Positions 9,190-16,914 of a stretch of 46,864 nucleotides of DNA are shown piece by piece. A program made the translations under genes and the position numbers. Position 1 is the first letter of the stretch, and each line of letters opens with the position of its first letter. This DNA is from CAXYVX01 sp964292495 (lineage in GTDB: Bacteria; Patescibacteriota; Saccharimonadia; Saccharimonadales; Saccharimonadaceae), in contig CAXYVX010000003.1 in NCBI GenBank assembly GCA_964292495.1, positions 1-46,864 on the forward strand. The letters are read 5' to 3'. The notes under the pieces are model-generated. The model was not told where the DNA came from and searched no databases. It worked only from the letters and a program-made list of their open reading frames with translations.

Positions 9190-10896
9190 ATGAACGACGA
9201 GGGTGAGCGTCAACGAAGATTTCGGGATGCAGATGAGCAAAATACGGCCAGGCGGGCAGGTGTTTTAGGTGTTAAATATTTGGATTTGAGAGGATATGAA
9301 ACCGCGCTGCCGCTTTTGAACGACACTTTGTCAACTGCTGACATGTACCAGTTCCGGATTGTTCCGCTTTTTCTTGATAAAAATATTAACCGGACCGTGT
9401 ACGGAATTACGCTTTCCACTCCTGAAACAGAGGTTAAAAAACTCAGAGATGAGGCTGTTGACGGCGCGCAAATTGTTGAATTTAATATGATCAGCGATTC
9501 TTCTTGGCGGGCGATGATGGCGCGCTATGATCCGCCGAAAGATGTTGTTTATGATAATGTTGAAATCGCGAAGGAAGGCGACAGCGAAACTATGGATAAA
9601 GTTTCTGACGAGCTGGACGCTGTTCGCCCAGATGACATCATGAATTACTTGATTTTGCAAGCGTTTAATCTTGGCGCGAGCGATATTCACATTGAGAATC
9701 AGCGCGAGGCGGTGAGGATTCGTTTTAGAATTGACGGAACTTTACACCCAATCGCGAATATTAGCCATGAAAAATACAGAATTGTTTTTAGTTCAATTGC
9801 GAGTTCAGCGGATTTGTCGACGGCAGCGCAAGAATCTCAATCTGGGCACATGATTCGCAACATTTCAGAGCTTGGGAAAAACTTTAAGCTCGGCAATAAT
9901 CTCATTGGCGACGCGAATAGTTCTAATTCAACAGATCAAAATGACGTGGTTTTGAACATGCGCATTGAAACTGTCCCAACGGTGTACGGTCAAGATGCAG
10001 TGATCCGCTTGTTCAACTTTAACTCAGAGATGCTGAACATGGATTCTCTTGGCATGAGCGAAGATGAAAAATCCAGCCTGAATGAAATCATCAATAAACC
10101 GACCGGAATGCTGATGATTGTTGGTCCGACTGGCAGCGGAAAATCAACCACGCTTTATTCAGTGTTGGAAGCTTTAAATAGCCCTTCGCGGAAAATTCTT
10201 ACGCTTGAAGATCCGATTGAATTTGATATCCCCGGCGTGGTTCAGGTGCCGGTTGACACCACGCACGGGCATAAATTTGCGGATGAGTTGCGCACGGTTT
10301 TGCGTCTTGACCCGGACGTTGTCATGGTTGGCGAAATTCGCGACAACGACACCGCTAAAACCGCAATTCAAGCAGCTATCACCGGTCACTTATTGCTTGC
10401 GACTTTTCACGCGGAAGATGCCGCAGCCGCTTTTTCGCGAATTATTGACATGATTGGCATAAATCCGGTGTTTGCTGGCGCGATCCGCATGGTTATTGGA
10501 CAGAGGTTAGTGCGAAAACTCAGCCCGGAAAGTAAAATCGCATATGATCCCAGCGACGCTGAAAAGCGTTTTATTCGCGAAAAACTCAAAGATTTGCCGG
10601 ATGAAATTCTTTACCGAGAATTAGGCGAGGATTTTGATCTTAAGAATTACAAGCTTTATAAACCTGGAAAAACAGAGAAAGATCCGTTTGGATACAGGGG
10701 CAGGACGGTCTTGATGGAAGAACTGAAAGTTAGCGAAGAAATCGCGAAATTCTTAACAGGGGACGCGAAAGATGTAAGTGCGAAAGTTATTCGCGAAACG
10801 GCCGCCCGCGATGGCATGATCACGATGATACAAAAAGGGGTTTTGAAAGTTCTTCGCGGAGAAACTACGCTTGAAGAGATCAATAGAGTTCTTTAG
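9190..10896 (+). CDS. Type IV pilus/type II secretion assembly ATPase (PilB/GspE family)
   Basis: Hexameric motor ATPase that powers pilin polymerisation at the inner face of the membrane. The 568-residue protein has an N-terminal MshEN-like region (about 1-120), then the T2SSE core. Visible motifs are the ASDIHIE segment near 160, Walker A GPTGSGKSTTLYS (about 315-327), the Asp box TLEDPIEF, Walker B VVMVGEIRDNDTA (about 376-388) and the His box TGHLLLATFHAEDA. The zinc-binding cysteines usual near the C-terminus of GspE/PilB are missing: LVRKLSPES and FGYRGRTVLMEEL stand where CxxC pairs normally flank. No other pilus gene is nearby. Twitching retraction (PilT) is less likely because of the large N-terminal domain. 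Confidence 0.9.
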   Translation: MNDEGERQRRFRDADEQNTARRAGVLGVKYLDLRGYETALPLLNDTLSTADMYQFRIVPLFLDKNINRTVYGITLSTPETEVKKLRDEAVDGAQIVEFNMISDSSWRAMMARYDPPKDVVYDNVEIAKEGDSETMDKVSDELDAVRPDDIMNYLILQAFNLGASDIHIENQREAVRIRFRIDGTLHPIANISHEKYRIVFSSIASSADLSTAAQESQSGHMIRNISELGKNFKLGNNLIGDANSSNSTDQNDVVLNMRIETVPTVYGQDAVIRLFNFNSEMLNMDSLGMSEDEKSSLNEIINKPTGMLMIVGPTGSGKSTTLYSVLEALNSPSRKILTLEDPIEFDIPGVVQVPVDTTHGHKFADELRTVLRLDPDVVMVGEIRDNDTAKTAIQAAITGHLLLATFHAEDAAAAFSRIIDMIGINPVFAGAIRMVIGQRLVRKLSPESKIAYDPSDAEKRFIREKLKDLPDEILYRELGEDFDLKNYKLYKPGKTEKDPFGYRGRTVLMEELKVSEEIAKFLTGDAKDVSAKVIRETAARDGMITMIQKGVLKVLRGETTLEEINRVL

Positions 10897-10909
10897 TTTG
10901 CGAAAAAGC

Positions 10910-10938
10910 TTGAATTTCGCGAAAAAATCTGTTATCAT
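10910..10938 (+). promoter_or_regulatory. rplS promoter
   Basis: TTGAAT (10910-10915), 17 bases, TATCAT (10933-10938). The spacer contains a TTCGCGAA palindrome. Transcription would begin near 10945 and give a leader of about 115 bases. Confidence 0.6.
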
Positions 10939-10944
10939 ATTTTA

Positions 10945-11060
10945 TGTATAAAACTGTTAAATAAGTTTAATTTAATTTGCGTCATCTGTTAAAACCGTCA
11001 ACAGTCGGAACTGGATTTCGTGAAAATTCGCGGAGCTCTGCGAGGAAACAGGAGTAAAAG
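10945..11060 (+). promoter_or_regulatory. Long 5' leader of rplS, possible autoregulatory RNA
   Basis: The interval between the predicted start site and the L19 ATG is about 115 bases, unusually long for this window. It contains small hairpins (CTGTT...AACAG near 10987-11005, and a GC-rich one around 11028-11043) and ends with ACAGGAGT as the Shine-Dalgarno site. Ribosomal-protein leaders that bind their own product are known for L19 in other phyla; no match to a defined motif can be claimed here. Confidence 0.3.
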
Positions 11061-11477
11061 ATGACAAATATCTTGAAAGAGATTACTGACGCACAGAAAA
11101 AACTTGAAGTTGTTGACGTGCGCAGCGGTGATACCGTCAAAGTGTATCAGCAAATTAAAGAAGGAAGCAAAACTCGTACGCAGATGTTTGAGGGTGTTGT
11201 GATCCGCACTGACCGCAAGGACAGCCTGGATTCGCGAATTACTGTTCGCAAAATCACCTCTGGTGTTGGCGTTGAAAAATCTTACTTACTGCATTCGCCG
11301 CTGGTTGAAAAAGTTGAAGTTGTGAAGCGCGGAAAAGTCCGACGCAACTACTTGACTTTCTTGCGCGATCGCGCCGGCAAATCGGCTCGCTTGACTGCAA
11401 AGAAATTCGACAAATCCATCAACGATGTGAAAGTTGCGGAAGAAAAACCGGAAGAAGCCGAATCAACAGAGGCGTAA
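11061..11477 (+). CDS. rplS: 50S ribosomal protein L19
   Basis: Component of the large subunit at the 30S-50S interface. The 138-residue protein shows the family core: VRSGDTVKVYQQIKEG, TRTQMFEGVVI, then RKITSGVGVEKSYLLHSP and the basic RGKVRRNYLTFLRDRAGKSARL. A charged C-terminal tail (EEKPEEAESTEA) goes slightly past the usual 115-120 residues. The gene stands alone, without the rpsP-rimM-trmD neighbours it has in many bacteria, and has its own promoter, long leader and terminator. Confidence 0.96.
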   Translation: MTNILKEITDAQKKLEVVDVRSGDTVKVYQQIKEGSKTRTQMFEGVVIRTDRKDSLDSRITVRKITSGVGVEKSYLLHSPLVEKVEVVKRGKVRRNYLTFLRDRAGKSARLTAKKFDKSINDVKVAEEKPEEAESTEA

Positions 11478-11485
11478 ATCCACTT

Positions 11486-11520
11486 AAAAATCGCGAATCA
11501 ACAAGGTTCGCGATTTTTGT
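11486..11520 (+). terminator. Rho-independent terminator of rplS
   Basis: Arms AAAAATCGCGAA (11486-11497) and TTCGCGATTTTT (11507-11518) form a 12-bp stem around a 9-base loop, and the 3' arm ends in a T-run followed by GTTTTTG. The stem incorporates the TCGCGAA core word of the window. It lies between convergent genes and could act in both directions. Confidence 0.8.
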
Positions 11521-11552
11521 TTTTGCGAAATTTCAAAACGCGCGAATAGTTG

Positions 11553-14120
11553 CTAGTTTATGATTTTTTGGAGCGATTTCGCCAGAGACTCGTGATTTTG
11601 CGCAATCCATTCCATGCGCGACGAAATGTCGTTTTCTCCCATGGCAATCGTCCGTTTCAAGGCCGGATTTTCGCGAAATTCTCTGAAAAACTCACGGAAT
11701 TCTTCAAGTTCGGTTTTGTTTGAAAGACCTTCCGCGGCATGTCGCGGGAAACTGTCAAAAGATTGGTCGCTGGAATACGTTTTCTGAATGTAATCCCAGT
11801 TTTCGCGAAGCCAGCGCCATGTTTCGGTTCGCGAATGTTTGTTCATCATCATCCACACAAACCACGAAAACAAATCTTGTGGGCGAATGACGGACTGATC
11901 CTTCAAAATACCGATAATTTTCGCGATTTGTTTTGGATTTTCCGTGGTGGTCAAACCAGAGGCGATTTCGTTTTTCAGCGCCGCATCAGCGGTTAATTTA
12001 TATTGTTCCAACAGGAAGTCAAAATCTTCGTTTGTGCCGTTTTTGACCGCATTCGCGAAGATCACCGAGCGAATCTCACCGTCAATTTGTTTGAGCGAAT
12101 GCTTATTTTTCGCGAAATAATCCAGTGCGAAATTGACGACCTTCTGATCTTCCGACCAAATTTGCCTGGAAAGCATGACCGCAAACAATTTTTCTTCATT
12201 CTCTGTTAGTTTTGAATTTTGCTTTTTGTCAAACAGCTCGGCAAAAAGATCTTTCGTGATTTCGTGAACGAGTTTTTTGAGGTTTTTCATGGCAGATTCG
12301 TCCGATTCAACGATTTTCGCCATGTTGGAAATAATCCTCAATCCAGATGACCAAACATTGTAGTTTTTCTCATTTTTCAGGATCAGGAGCGGCTCCACAA
12401 GATCACTTTCCCTTAAATATTGTTCCGTGCTTTGCGCAAGTATTTGCGATTCGTTGAGAAGTTTCAATCTGTCAGAATCGCTAAAATTGGAAAAATTGCT
12501 GAATAATTTTTCGCGAATTTCCGGAGAATACGCCGTGATAAAATGTGCGTTATTGCCCATGTTGAGCTGGATATTTTCAAGGTTTTTGCTTTGAAAAATG
12601 ATTGATTTTTCGTTCATAAAAACTGGCGCTTCGGTTGTATTCGCGAAAATCGGGAAAGTGAAAGGGTGCTCATTTTCGTCTGAATTTTCAGTGGTGGTTT
12701 TTAGAAAACGGTGCTGAGTGAGCACGATATTTTTTTTGCTGTCCAAAATTTCCGCCATCACCACCGGATATCCTGGGCGAGTTAAAAGATCGTTCATCAT
12801 TGCCACCAAGTCAAAATCAAGCTCGCAAACAGAAGAGATTTCGCGCCAGAGATCGTCCATTGAGGTGTTTTTATATGCGTATTTCGCGAAATAGTTCTTC
12901 AACCCAGCGCGCCAAGCTTCGTCGCCGACCAGCGCGTGCACCATGCGCAACATCCGCCCGCCTTTCGCGTAAACGATTGCGCCGTCAAACAGCGTGTCAA
13001 TTTCTTCGGGCGCATTGATTTTTTCGCGAACACTTTGGACGCCCGGCAGAGAATCTCGCATCAGCGCGGACAGCACGTCCCAAGATTCATAGTTCTGCCA
13101 AATGTTCCATTCTGGATGCAAATGATCAACCGTGAAATTCTCCATAAAATTCGCGAAACTCTCGTTCAGCCAGAGGTCGTCCCACCATTTCATCGTCACT
13201 AAATTCCCAAACCATTGGTGTGCGAGCTCGTGTGCAACAACTGTCGCAACATATTGTTTTTGGGACGCGGCGTCGTTTTTGCCGGTCAGTAAGCAACTTT
13301 CGCGATATGTGATGAGGCCCCAGTTTTCCATCGCGCCAGCGGAAAAGTCGGGGATGGCGACGTGGTCGGATTTCGCGAGAGGATAGTTTACGCCGAAATA
13401 TTCCTCGTAAAAATCAATTGACTTCGTGGCAAATTCCGCGGCAAAACTGAGTGTTTCGGGATCTTGGGCGCGCGTGGCAAAAACGTTCACTTCAACCCCG
13501 CGCGATGTTTTTCGCGAAGTTTTTTGGAGATTTCCAGCGACAAATGCCAATAAATATGTGCTCATTCGCGGAGTTTTTGCAAATTTAACAGTGATTTTGT
13601 CTGGGCCGATTTCTTTTGAGATTTGGGGCATGTTTGATAAGATCTCGATGTTTTCGCCAAGTGTTTTTTCGTGATTCACCAGTGTTAATTCAACGGAAAA
13701 TTCGGCTTTTGCGGACGGCTCATCAATACACGGGAAAACTTTTCGCGCGCCGGTGCTCTCAAATTGCGTGCTTAAAAGTTCGCAATCTTCTCCGTTGATC
13801 TGGTAGCGCGAAGGGTAGAGTCCGCTCAAATCTCCATATTTGATTTCGCCGGAAAAATCAATTGAAATTATTGCAGGACTGCCTGTTTTTAGGTCTTCAG
13901 CAAGGATGATTTCTTCGCGATTTCCTTCGGAGACGGAGACGTTTTCACCATTGATTGCGGCGGATGAAATTTTTAATCGCGATGCGTTTAGGCGGATCGG
14001 CTCGCTGGAGACTTTTTGCCCGGAAATTTCAACTGAACCTGTAAATTTGTGCTCGAGCGCGTCAATTTTAAGTTTAAGGATATACGATTTTGGCTGGAAA
14101 ATGTCTAATAATTGTTTCAT
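11553..14120 (-). CDS. M1-family zinc aminopeptidase (PepN-like)
   Basis: Zinc metallopeptidase that removes N-terminal residues from peptides, 855 residues, with the gluzincin layout. A beta-saddle N-terminal domain is followed by the substrate-recognition motif GAMENWGLITYRE (about 260-272), the zinc site HELAHQWFGNLVT (about 294-306) and the third ligand in LWLNESFANFMENF 19 residues on. A helical ERAP1-like C-terminal half runs to the end. No signal peptide is seen, so it is probably cytoplasmic and used for peptide scavenging. The start is supported by TAAAAT 6 bases upstream on the minus strand. It is convergent with rplS and divergent from a broken surface-protein gene. Confidence 0.94.
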   Translation of the reverse strand: MKQLLDIFQPKSYILKLKIDALEHKFTGSVEISGQKVSSEPIRLNASRLKISSAAINGENVSVSEGNREEIILAEDLKTGSPAIISIDFSGEIKYGDLSGLYPSRYQINGEDCELLSTQFESTGARKVFPCIDEPSAKAEFSVELTLVNHEKTLGENIEILSNMPQISKEIGPDKITVKFAKTPRMSTYLLAFVAGNLQKTSRKTSRGVEVNVFATRAQDPETLSFAAEFATKSIDFYEEYFGVNYPLAKSDHVAIPDFSAGAMENWGLITYRESCLLTGKNDAASQKQYVATVVAHELAHQWFGNLVTMKWWDDLWLNESFANFMENFTVDHLHPEWNIWQNYESWDVLSALMRDSLPGVQSVREKINAPEEIDTLFDGAIVYAKGGRMLRMVHALVGDEAWRAGLKNYFAKYAYKNTSMDDLWREISSVCELDFDLVAMMNDLLTRPGYPVVMAEILDSKKNIVLTQHRFLKTTTENSDENEHPFTFPIFANTTEAPVFMNEKSIIFQSKNLENIQLNMGNNAHFITAYSPEIREKLFSNFSNFSDSDRLKLLNESQILAQSTEQYLRESDLVEPLLILKNEKNYNVWSSGLRIISNMAKIVESDESAMKNLKKLVHEITKDLFAELFDKKQNSKLTENEEKLFAVMLSRQIWSEDQKVVNFALDYFAKNKHSLKQIDGEIRSVIFANAVKNGTNEDFDFLLEQYKLTADAALKNEIASGLTTTENPKQIAKIIGILKDQSVIRPQDLFSWFVWMMMNKHSRTETWRWLRENWDYIQKTYSSDQSFDSFPRHAAEGLSNKTELEEFREFFREFRENPALKRTIAMGENDISSRMEWIAQNHESLAKSLQKIIN

Positions 14121-14132
14121 GTAAACATTTTA
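14118..14132 (-). promoter_or_regulatory. -10 box and leaderless start of the M1 peptidase
   Basis: TAAAAT on the minus strand (14127-14132) ends 6 bases before the ATG (14120). There is no Shine-Dalgarno site and no clear -35. Confidence 0.45.
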
Positions 14133-14154
14133 ACACGAGAAAATAATAAAGCGC

Positions 14155-14185
14155 TTGCGTTTTAGGGTGGGGGGTAGTGTAAAAT
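14155..14185 (+). promoter_or_regulatory. Candidate promoter of the broken surface-protein gene
   Basis: TTGCGT (14155-14160) and TAAAAT (14180-14185) with a rather long 19-base spacer containing a G-run. A GGAG Shine-Dalgarno site lies just before the ATG at 14220, so the start signals of the decayed gene are still present. Confidence 0.4.
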
Positions 14186-14219
14186 AAAAGCACAATAATA
14201 AATAAATAAAGGAGAAAAT

Positions 14220-15238
14220 ATGAGACTAAAAAATGTCTTCGGTGGAGCTGTAGTTGCAGCTTTTACTGCGACGGTCATTTTAGCCGGCGGGTTTTTTGCT
14301 GACAGCGCAAGTGCTGCAACCGCAACGCAAACAAACTGTCAAAAAGCAAGCGGCGGGAGCGGAAAATATGTTAATGAGTTGTGTTGGATAAATTTTCATG
14401 ATTTAGACTTTACAGAAGCTCAGACTTTAGAAGGACAAAACATGTAATACACATTGCCAAACGGTGGTAATGTGTTTTTTAATGTAAAAATTGACAACTC
14501 AAATAAAGGCACGGGAAGAGGATTTCATGAAGTTCAAGCTTTGAACCCAAACCCGAACTCCACATTTGGTTTAGGGTCAAATTACACTGGTTTAACTGAT
14601 GAGATATGGGTTATTTACAGTGGTTCAGGTGCAGCGAGTACGGGATATTCAACTATAACGCTCTCTGATTTTAAAATGGACGGTCAGTCCGCAAAAGATT
14701 TTTCGGTGGTTATTGCCGACGCTGAGCGAACTGATGTGGGTCACCATCGAACACCATGAATAATTTTACTGGCGAATACTGGACATGGTCTGCTGTTGGG
14801 GGTGCTCTTGAACCTCTTGAGAATTTAGTTGGAACATTGCCATCACCATCTGATTATCGCGATTTTTGTATTAAGCCAATGACATGGGGGACGTCATCTG
14901 TCACCTGCGTACCGAACGGATCTGGTGTTAACACTGCGTATGTCGCAAATGTGAGTAAACCAGAGTCTGTGACTGATCTGTATGGCTAATCGGATACTGG
15001 TGGGGTTGGCAATGGACCCGCTTTTGCGATTGAATTTACACCGGATCCAGCGCCTGAGACCCCGCCTAATACTCCTGGCGTTCCGCCAGCAGATACTCCA
15101 CCCACGATTCCTGGTGTGCCTTCAATTATTTATGGTGATTTTCAAATAAACACTTTGCTATTCTTGGGCGTCATAGGTTTTTTGGTTTTTGTAGTTTTTA
15201 GTGCGAAAAAACTTCAAAAAAATAAGGTCAGAAAATAG
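14220..15238 (+). pseudogene. Decayed gene for a secreted, C-terminally anchored surface protein
   Basis: Read through its lesions, this is one protein of about 340 residues. It has a signal peptide (basic MRLKNVF, hydrophobic core, SASA cleavage site), an extracellular region, a proline-rich stalk with repeated PGVP units, then a transmembrane helix and a basic tail (KKLQKNKVRK). Three lesions interrupt it: TAA at 14445-14447, a frame change of one base between about 14735 and 14756, and TAA at 14987-14989. Both TAA codons are one C-to-T change from CAA (Gln). The segments before and after each TAA stay in one frame and continue the same protein, so this is one broken gene and not several small ones. 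No family was recognised. It has no TTCGCGAA site. Sequencing error is possible but would need three separate events. Confidence 0.75.
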
Positions 15239-15241
15239 ATT

Positions 15242-16294
15242 TTAAACATTTTCAACATATTTTTCAATAAACGGCGGATTTCCAGACATTGAAATAGCTG
15301 AAATATTCACGTCAAAATCATCTGTGATTCCATGAAAAGTCGCGAGGAAAATCTTTGCGGCTTTTCTCATTTGCGCAAGTTTTTTTGGTGTGATTGCGTC
15401 CAAACCATCGCCGTGATTTGCATTTTCGCGAAATTTTACCTCTGTAAAATACAAAGTTTTATTTTTTTGGGAAATTATGTCAATTTCATAAAATTTGGTT
15501 TTGTAGTTTTGAGAAATAATTTTATGGCCGTTTATTGCGAGAAAATTCGCCGCCTCAATTTCCGCTTTGCGCCCGGAAGTTTCAGCTAATTTTCGCGAAT
15601 TCTGCCAGGTTCCGCGCGACTCTGTTTTTTCGCCAAGAGCTTCGCGAATCGGCCGAAAGCTTGCGCGGTGGACGCCAGGAATTACGCCAATTTTTGAAAG
15701 TGCCGAAGAATGATTTTTTGTGCCGTATCCCATGTTTTTTGCGAAATCATATCCGGTGAAAATCTGGCTAAGCTGAATCATGTAGCGGTCGCGGAAAACT
15801 TTCGCGAGAATGCTGGCGGCGGAAACGGCGGCAACTTTTGCGTCTGCTTTTGGCATCACTAAAATTTTTTCGCTAAATTGTTCAATAAAATCCGTCCCGA
15901 ATTTTTGCGAAAATTTCATGAAATCAGCTTCCGGCAAATTCTCGCGAAAATCGTCCAAAAAATTTCCCGTGCCGTCAATCACGATCTGGGAAATTTCGCG
16001 AAAATCATCCGGAGAAATAAAATCCAGAACCTGAGAAAAAGCGGTTGTAGCCGCGCAGTGGAGGCTTTTTGTCATGCCGATTTTGTCCAAATTTGGCGCG
16101 GAAATCCAGCCAAGCCCACAACTTTTCGCGAGTTTTTGAATCTCGCGAATTTCGTTTTCGCGAAACTTTTTGTTAGTTTGTTTGGAGTCTTTCAGACCAT
16201 CTGGAATAGAGGCGGAATCAAGCAAAACCGCACCAACTGTGAGCGGCCCTGCCCATGGACCGCGACCAACTTCGTCAATCCCGATAGTTAACAT
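15242..16294 (-). CDS. rnhB: Ribonuclease HII fused to a YraN/UPF0102 endonuclease-like domain
   Basis: The N-terminal part (about 1-215) is RNase HII, which nicks RNA in RNA-DNA hybrids and removes misincorporated ribonucleotides. IGIDEVGRGPWAGP supplies Asp7 and Glu8; further acidic residues lie in IVIDGTGN and ADAKVAAVSAASILAKVFRDRYM. The C-terminal part (about 238-350) is a YraN domain: GRKAEIEAANFLAINGHKI, then FYEIDIISQKNKTLYFTEVKFREN, with the E-x-D...E-x-K pattern of restriction-endonuclease-like folds. In many bacteria rnhB and yraN are adjacent separate genes; here they are one frame with a short charged linker. TAAACT lies 6 bases before the ATG on the minus strand, again leaderless. 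It is convergent with the broken surface gene, 3 bases apart. Confidence 0.92.
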   Translation of the reverse strand: MLTIGIDEVGRGPWAGPLTVGAVLLDSASIPDGLKDSKQTNKKFRENEIREIQKLAKSCGLGWISAPNLDKIGMTKSLHCAATTAFSQVLDFISPDDFREISQIVIDGTGNFLDDFRENLPEADFMKFSQKFGTDFIEQFSEKILVMPKADAKVAAVSAASILAKVFRDRYMIQLSQIFTGYDFAKNMGYGTKNHSSALSKIGVIPGVHRASFRPIREALGEKTESRGTWQNSRKLAETSGRKAEIEAANFLAINGHKIISQNYKTKFYEIDIISQKNKTLYFTEVKFRENANHGDGLDAITPKKLAQMRKAAKIFLATFHGITDDFDVNISAISMSGNPPFIEKYVENV

Positions 16295-16306
16295 GACACC
16301 AGTTTA
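16292..16306 (-). promoter_or_regulatory. -10 box and leaderless start of rnhB-yraN
   Basis: TAAACT on the minus strand (16301-16306) followed by 6 bases and the ATG at 16294. No Shine-Dalgarno site and no clear -35. Confidence 0.4.
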
Positions 16307-16320
16307 ACATTTCCCGAGAA

Positions 16321-16345
16321 AATAAAAATCCCGCTCATGGCGGGG
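16321..16345 (-). terminator. Rho-independent terminator of the small orphan gene
   Basis: On the minus strand a GC stem (GCGGGA pairing with its partner around a 5-base loop) is followed by TTTTTATTTT. It sits 11 bases after the stop of the 106-residue gene and just ahead of the rnhB-yraN start. Confidence 0.75.
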
Positions 16346-16355
16346 AAAGGTGTGG

Positions 16356-16676
16356 TTATTCCGTGAGTTCCAGATACCAAACGTATCCTGCGCACTGAGT
16401 GAGCCATCCGTGAACTGAATTTCTCGCGAAATTCTGTGATTCGGATTTGCGGCAGACATAAACGGAAAGGCGCTCGGCTGCAAGACATTCTGCGATAGAC
16501 GGGCGAGAATATGTCATGATTGACATGACGATTTCTTCGTCTTTGCGAATTTTTCCAAGCGCAGATTTTTGTCTTTCTGAGGTTGAAATTAAGTTAACGA
16601 CTGGCGCCTCATCCCAATATCTAGGGATGATTTTCCGCGAAAAACGTTGTTTAATGCGATAAGTTGCAGTGATCAT
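16356..16676 (-). CDS. Small hypothetical protein, 106 residues
   Basis: Not recognised as any family. The start MITATYRIKQRF is chosen because a near-perfect AAGGAGGT lies 7 bases upstream; a longer frame exists but lacks such a site. The protein is basic, has no signal peptide or membrane segment, contains two cysteines (CLAAERLSVYVCRK and TQCAGYVW regions hold three in total) and ends in WYLELTE. The gene is a self-contained unit with a good promoter (16763-16791), a leader of about 80 bases, a strong ribosome-binding site and a terminator, which argues that it is a real and probably well-expressed gene. It is divergent from nusA. Confidence 0.6.
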   Translation of the reverse strand: MITATYRIKQRFSRKIIPRYWDEAPVVNLISTSERQKSALGKIRKDEEIVMSIMTYSRPSIAECLAAERLSVYVCRKSESQNFARNSVHGWLTQCAGYVWYLELTE

Positions 16677-16762
16677 GATATGACCTCCTTGAAATTTTTC
16701 ACCTTGGAAAAATAGCTCTCCAAAGCGGGAATCGTTTTCTTGAAAAAGAACGACACTCACTT

Positions 16763-16791
16763 ACTATAAGATATTTTCGCAAAAAAGTAAA
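16763..16791 (-). promoter_or_regulatory. Promoter of the small orphan gene
   Basis: On the minus strand TTTACT (16791-16786), 17 bases, TATAGT (16768-16763). It lies back to back with the nusA promoter, whose -35 starts 5 bases away. Confidence 0.6.
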
Positions 16792-16795
16792 TAGC

Positions 16796-16824
16796 TTGCT
16801 TTTCGTGAAAAAACGGTTTATAAT
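16796..16824 (+). promoter_or_regulatory. nusA promoter
   Basis: TTGCTT (16796-16801), 17 bases, TATAAT (16819-16824). Transcription should start near 16831 and give a leader of about 85 bases. Confidence 0.7.
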
Positions 16825-16834
16825 GTTAATGTTC

Positions 16835-16853
16835 GCCGGCCAATGTGGTCGGC
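16835..16853 (+). promoter_or_regulatory. Hairpin at the 5' end of the nusA leader
   Basis: GCCGGCCA (16835-16842) pairs with TGGTCGGC (16846-16853) over 8 bp including one G-U, around a 3-base loop, within a few bases of the predicted transcript 5' end. No T-run follows, so it is not a terminator. It may stabilise the mRNA or be a regulatory element; function unknown. Confidence 0.45.
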
Positions 16854-16914
16854 AATTTTCATAGGGTTTCGCGGAATTTGAACAATTTTCGCGAAAGTAA
16901 AAGAAAGGAATCAG

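Noticed and set aside
12800..13386. Plus-strand open frames inside the M1 peptidase gene and similar antisense frames elsewhere
   Set aside because: They are shadows of conserved genes: no ribosome-binding site, Arg/Phe/Asn-biased composition and no recognisable domains.
14220..14989. Three separate small genes (14220-14447, 14454-14759, 14756-14989)
   Set aside because: The first two share one frame across a single TAA and the third continues the same exported, Pro-stalked protein. Only the first has a ribosome-binding site and signal peptide, so one broken gene is simpler.
14445..14989. Stop-codon reassignment to explain the in-frame TAA codons
   Set aside because: TAA ends many intact genes here (pheS, dnaE, rplS, tig), and the gene also needs a frameshift, so recoding does not fit.
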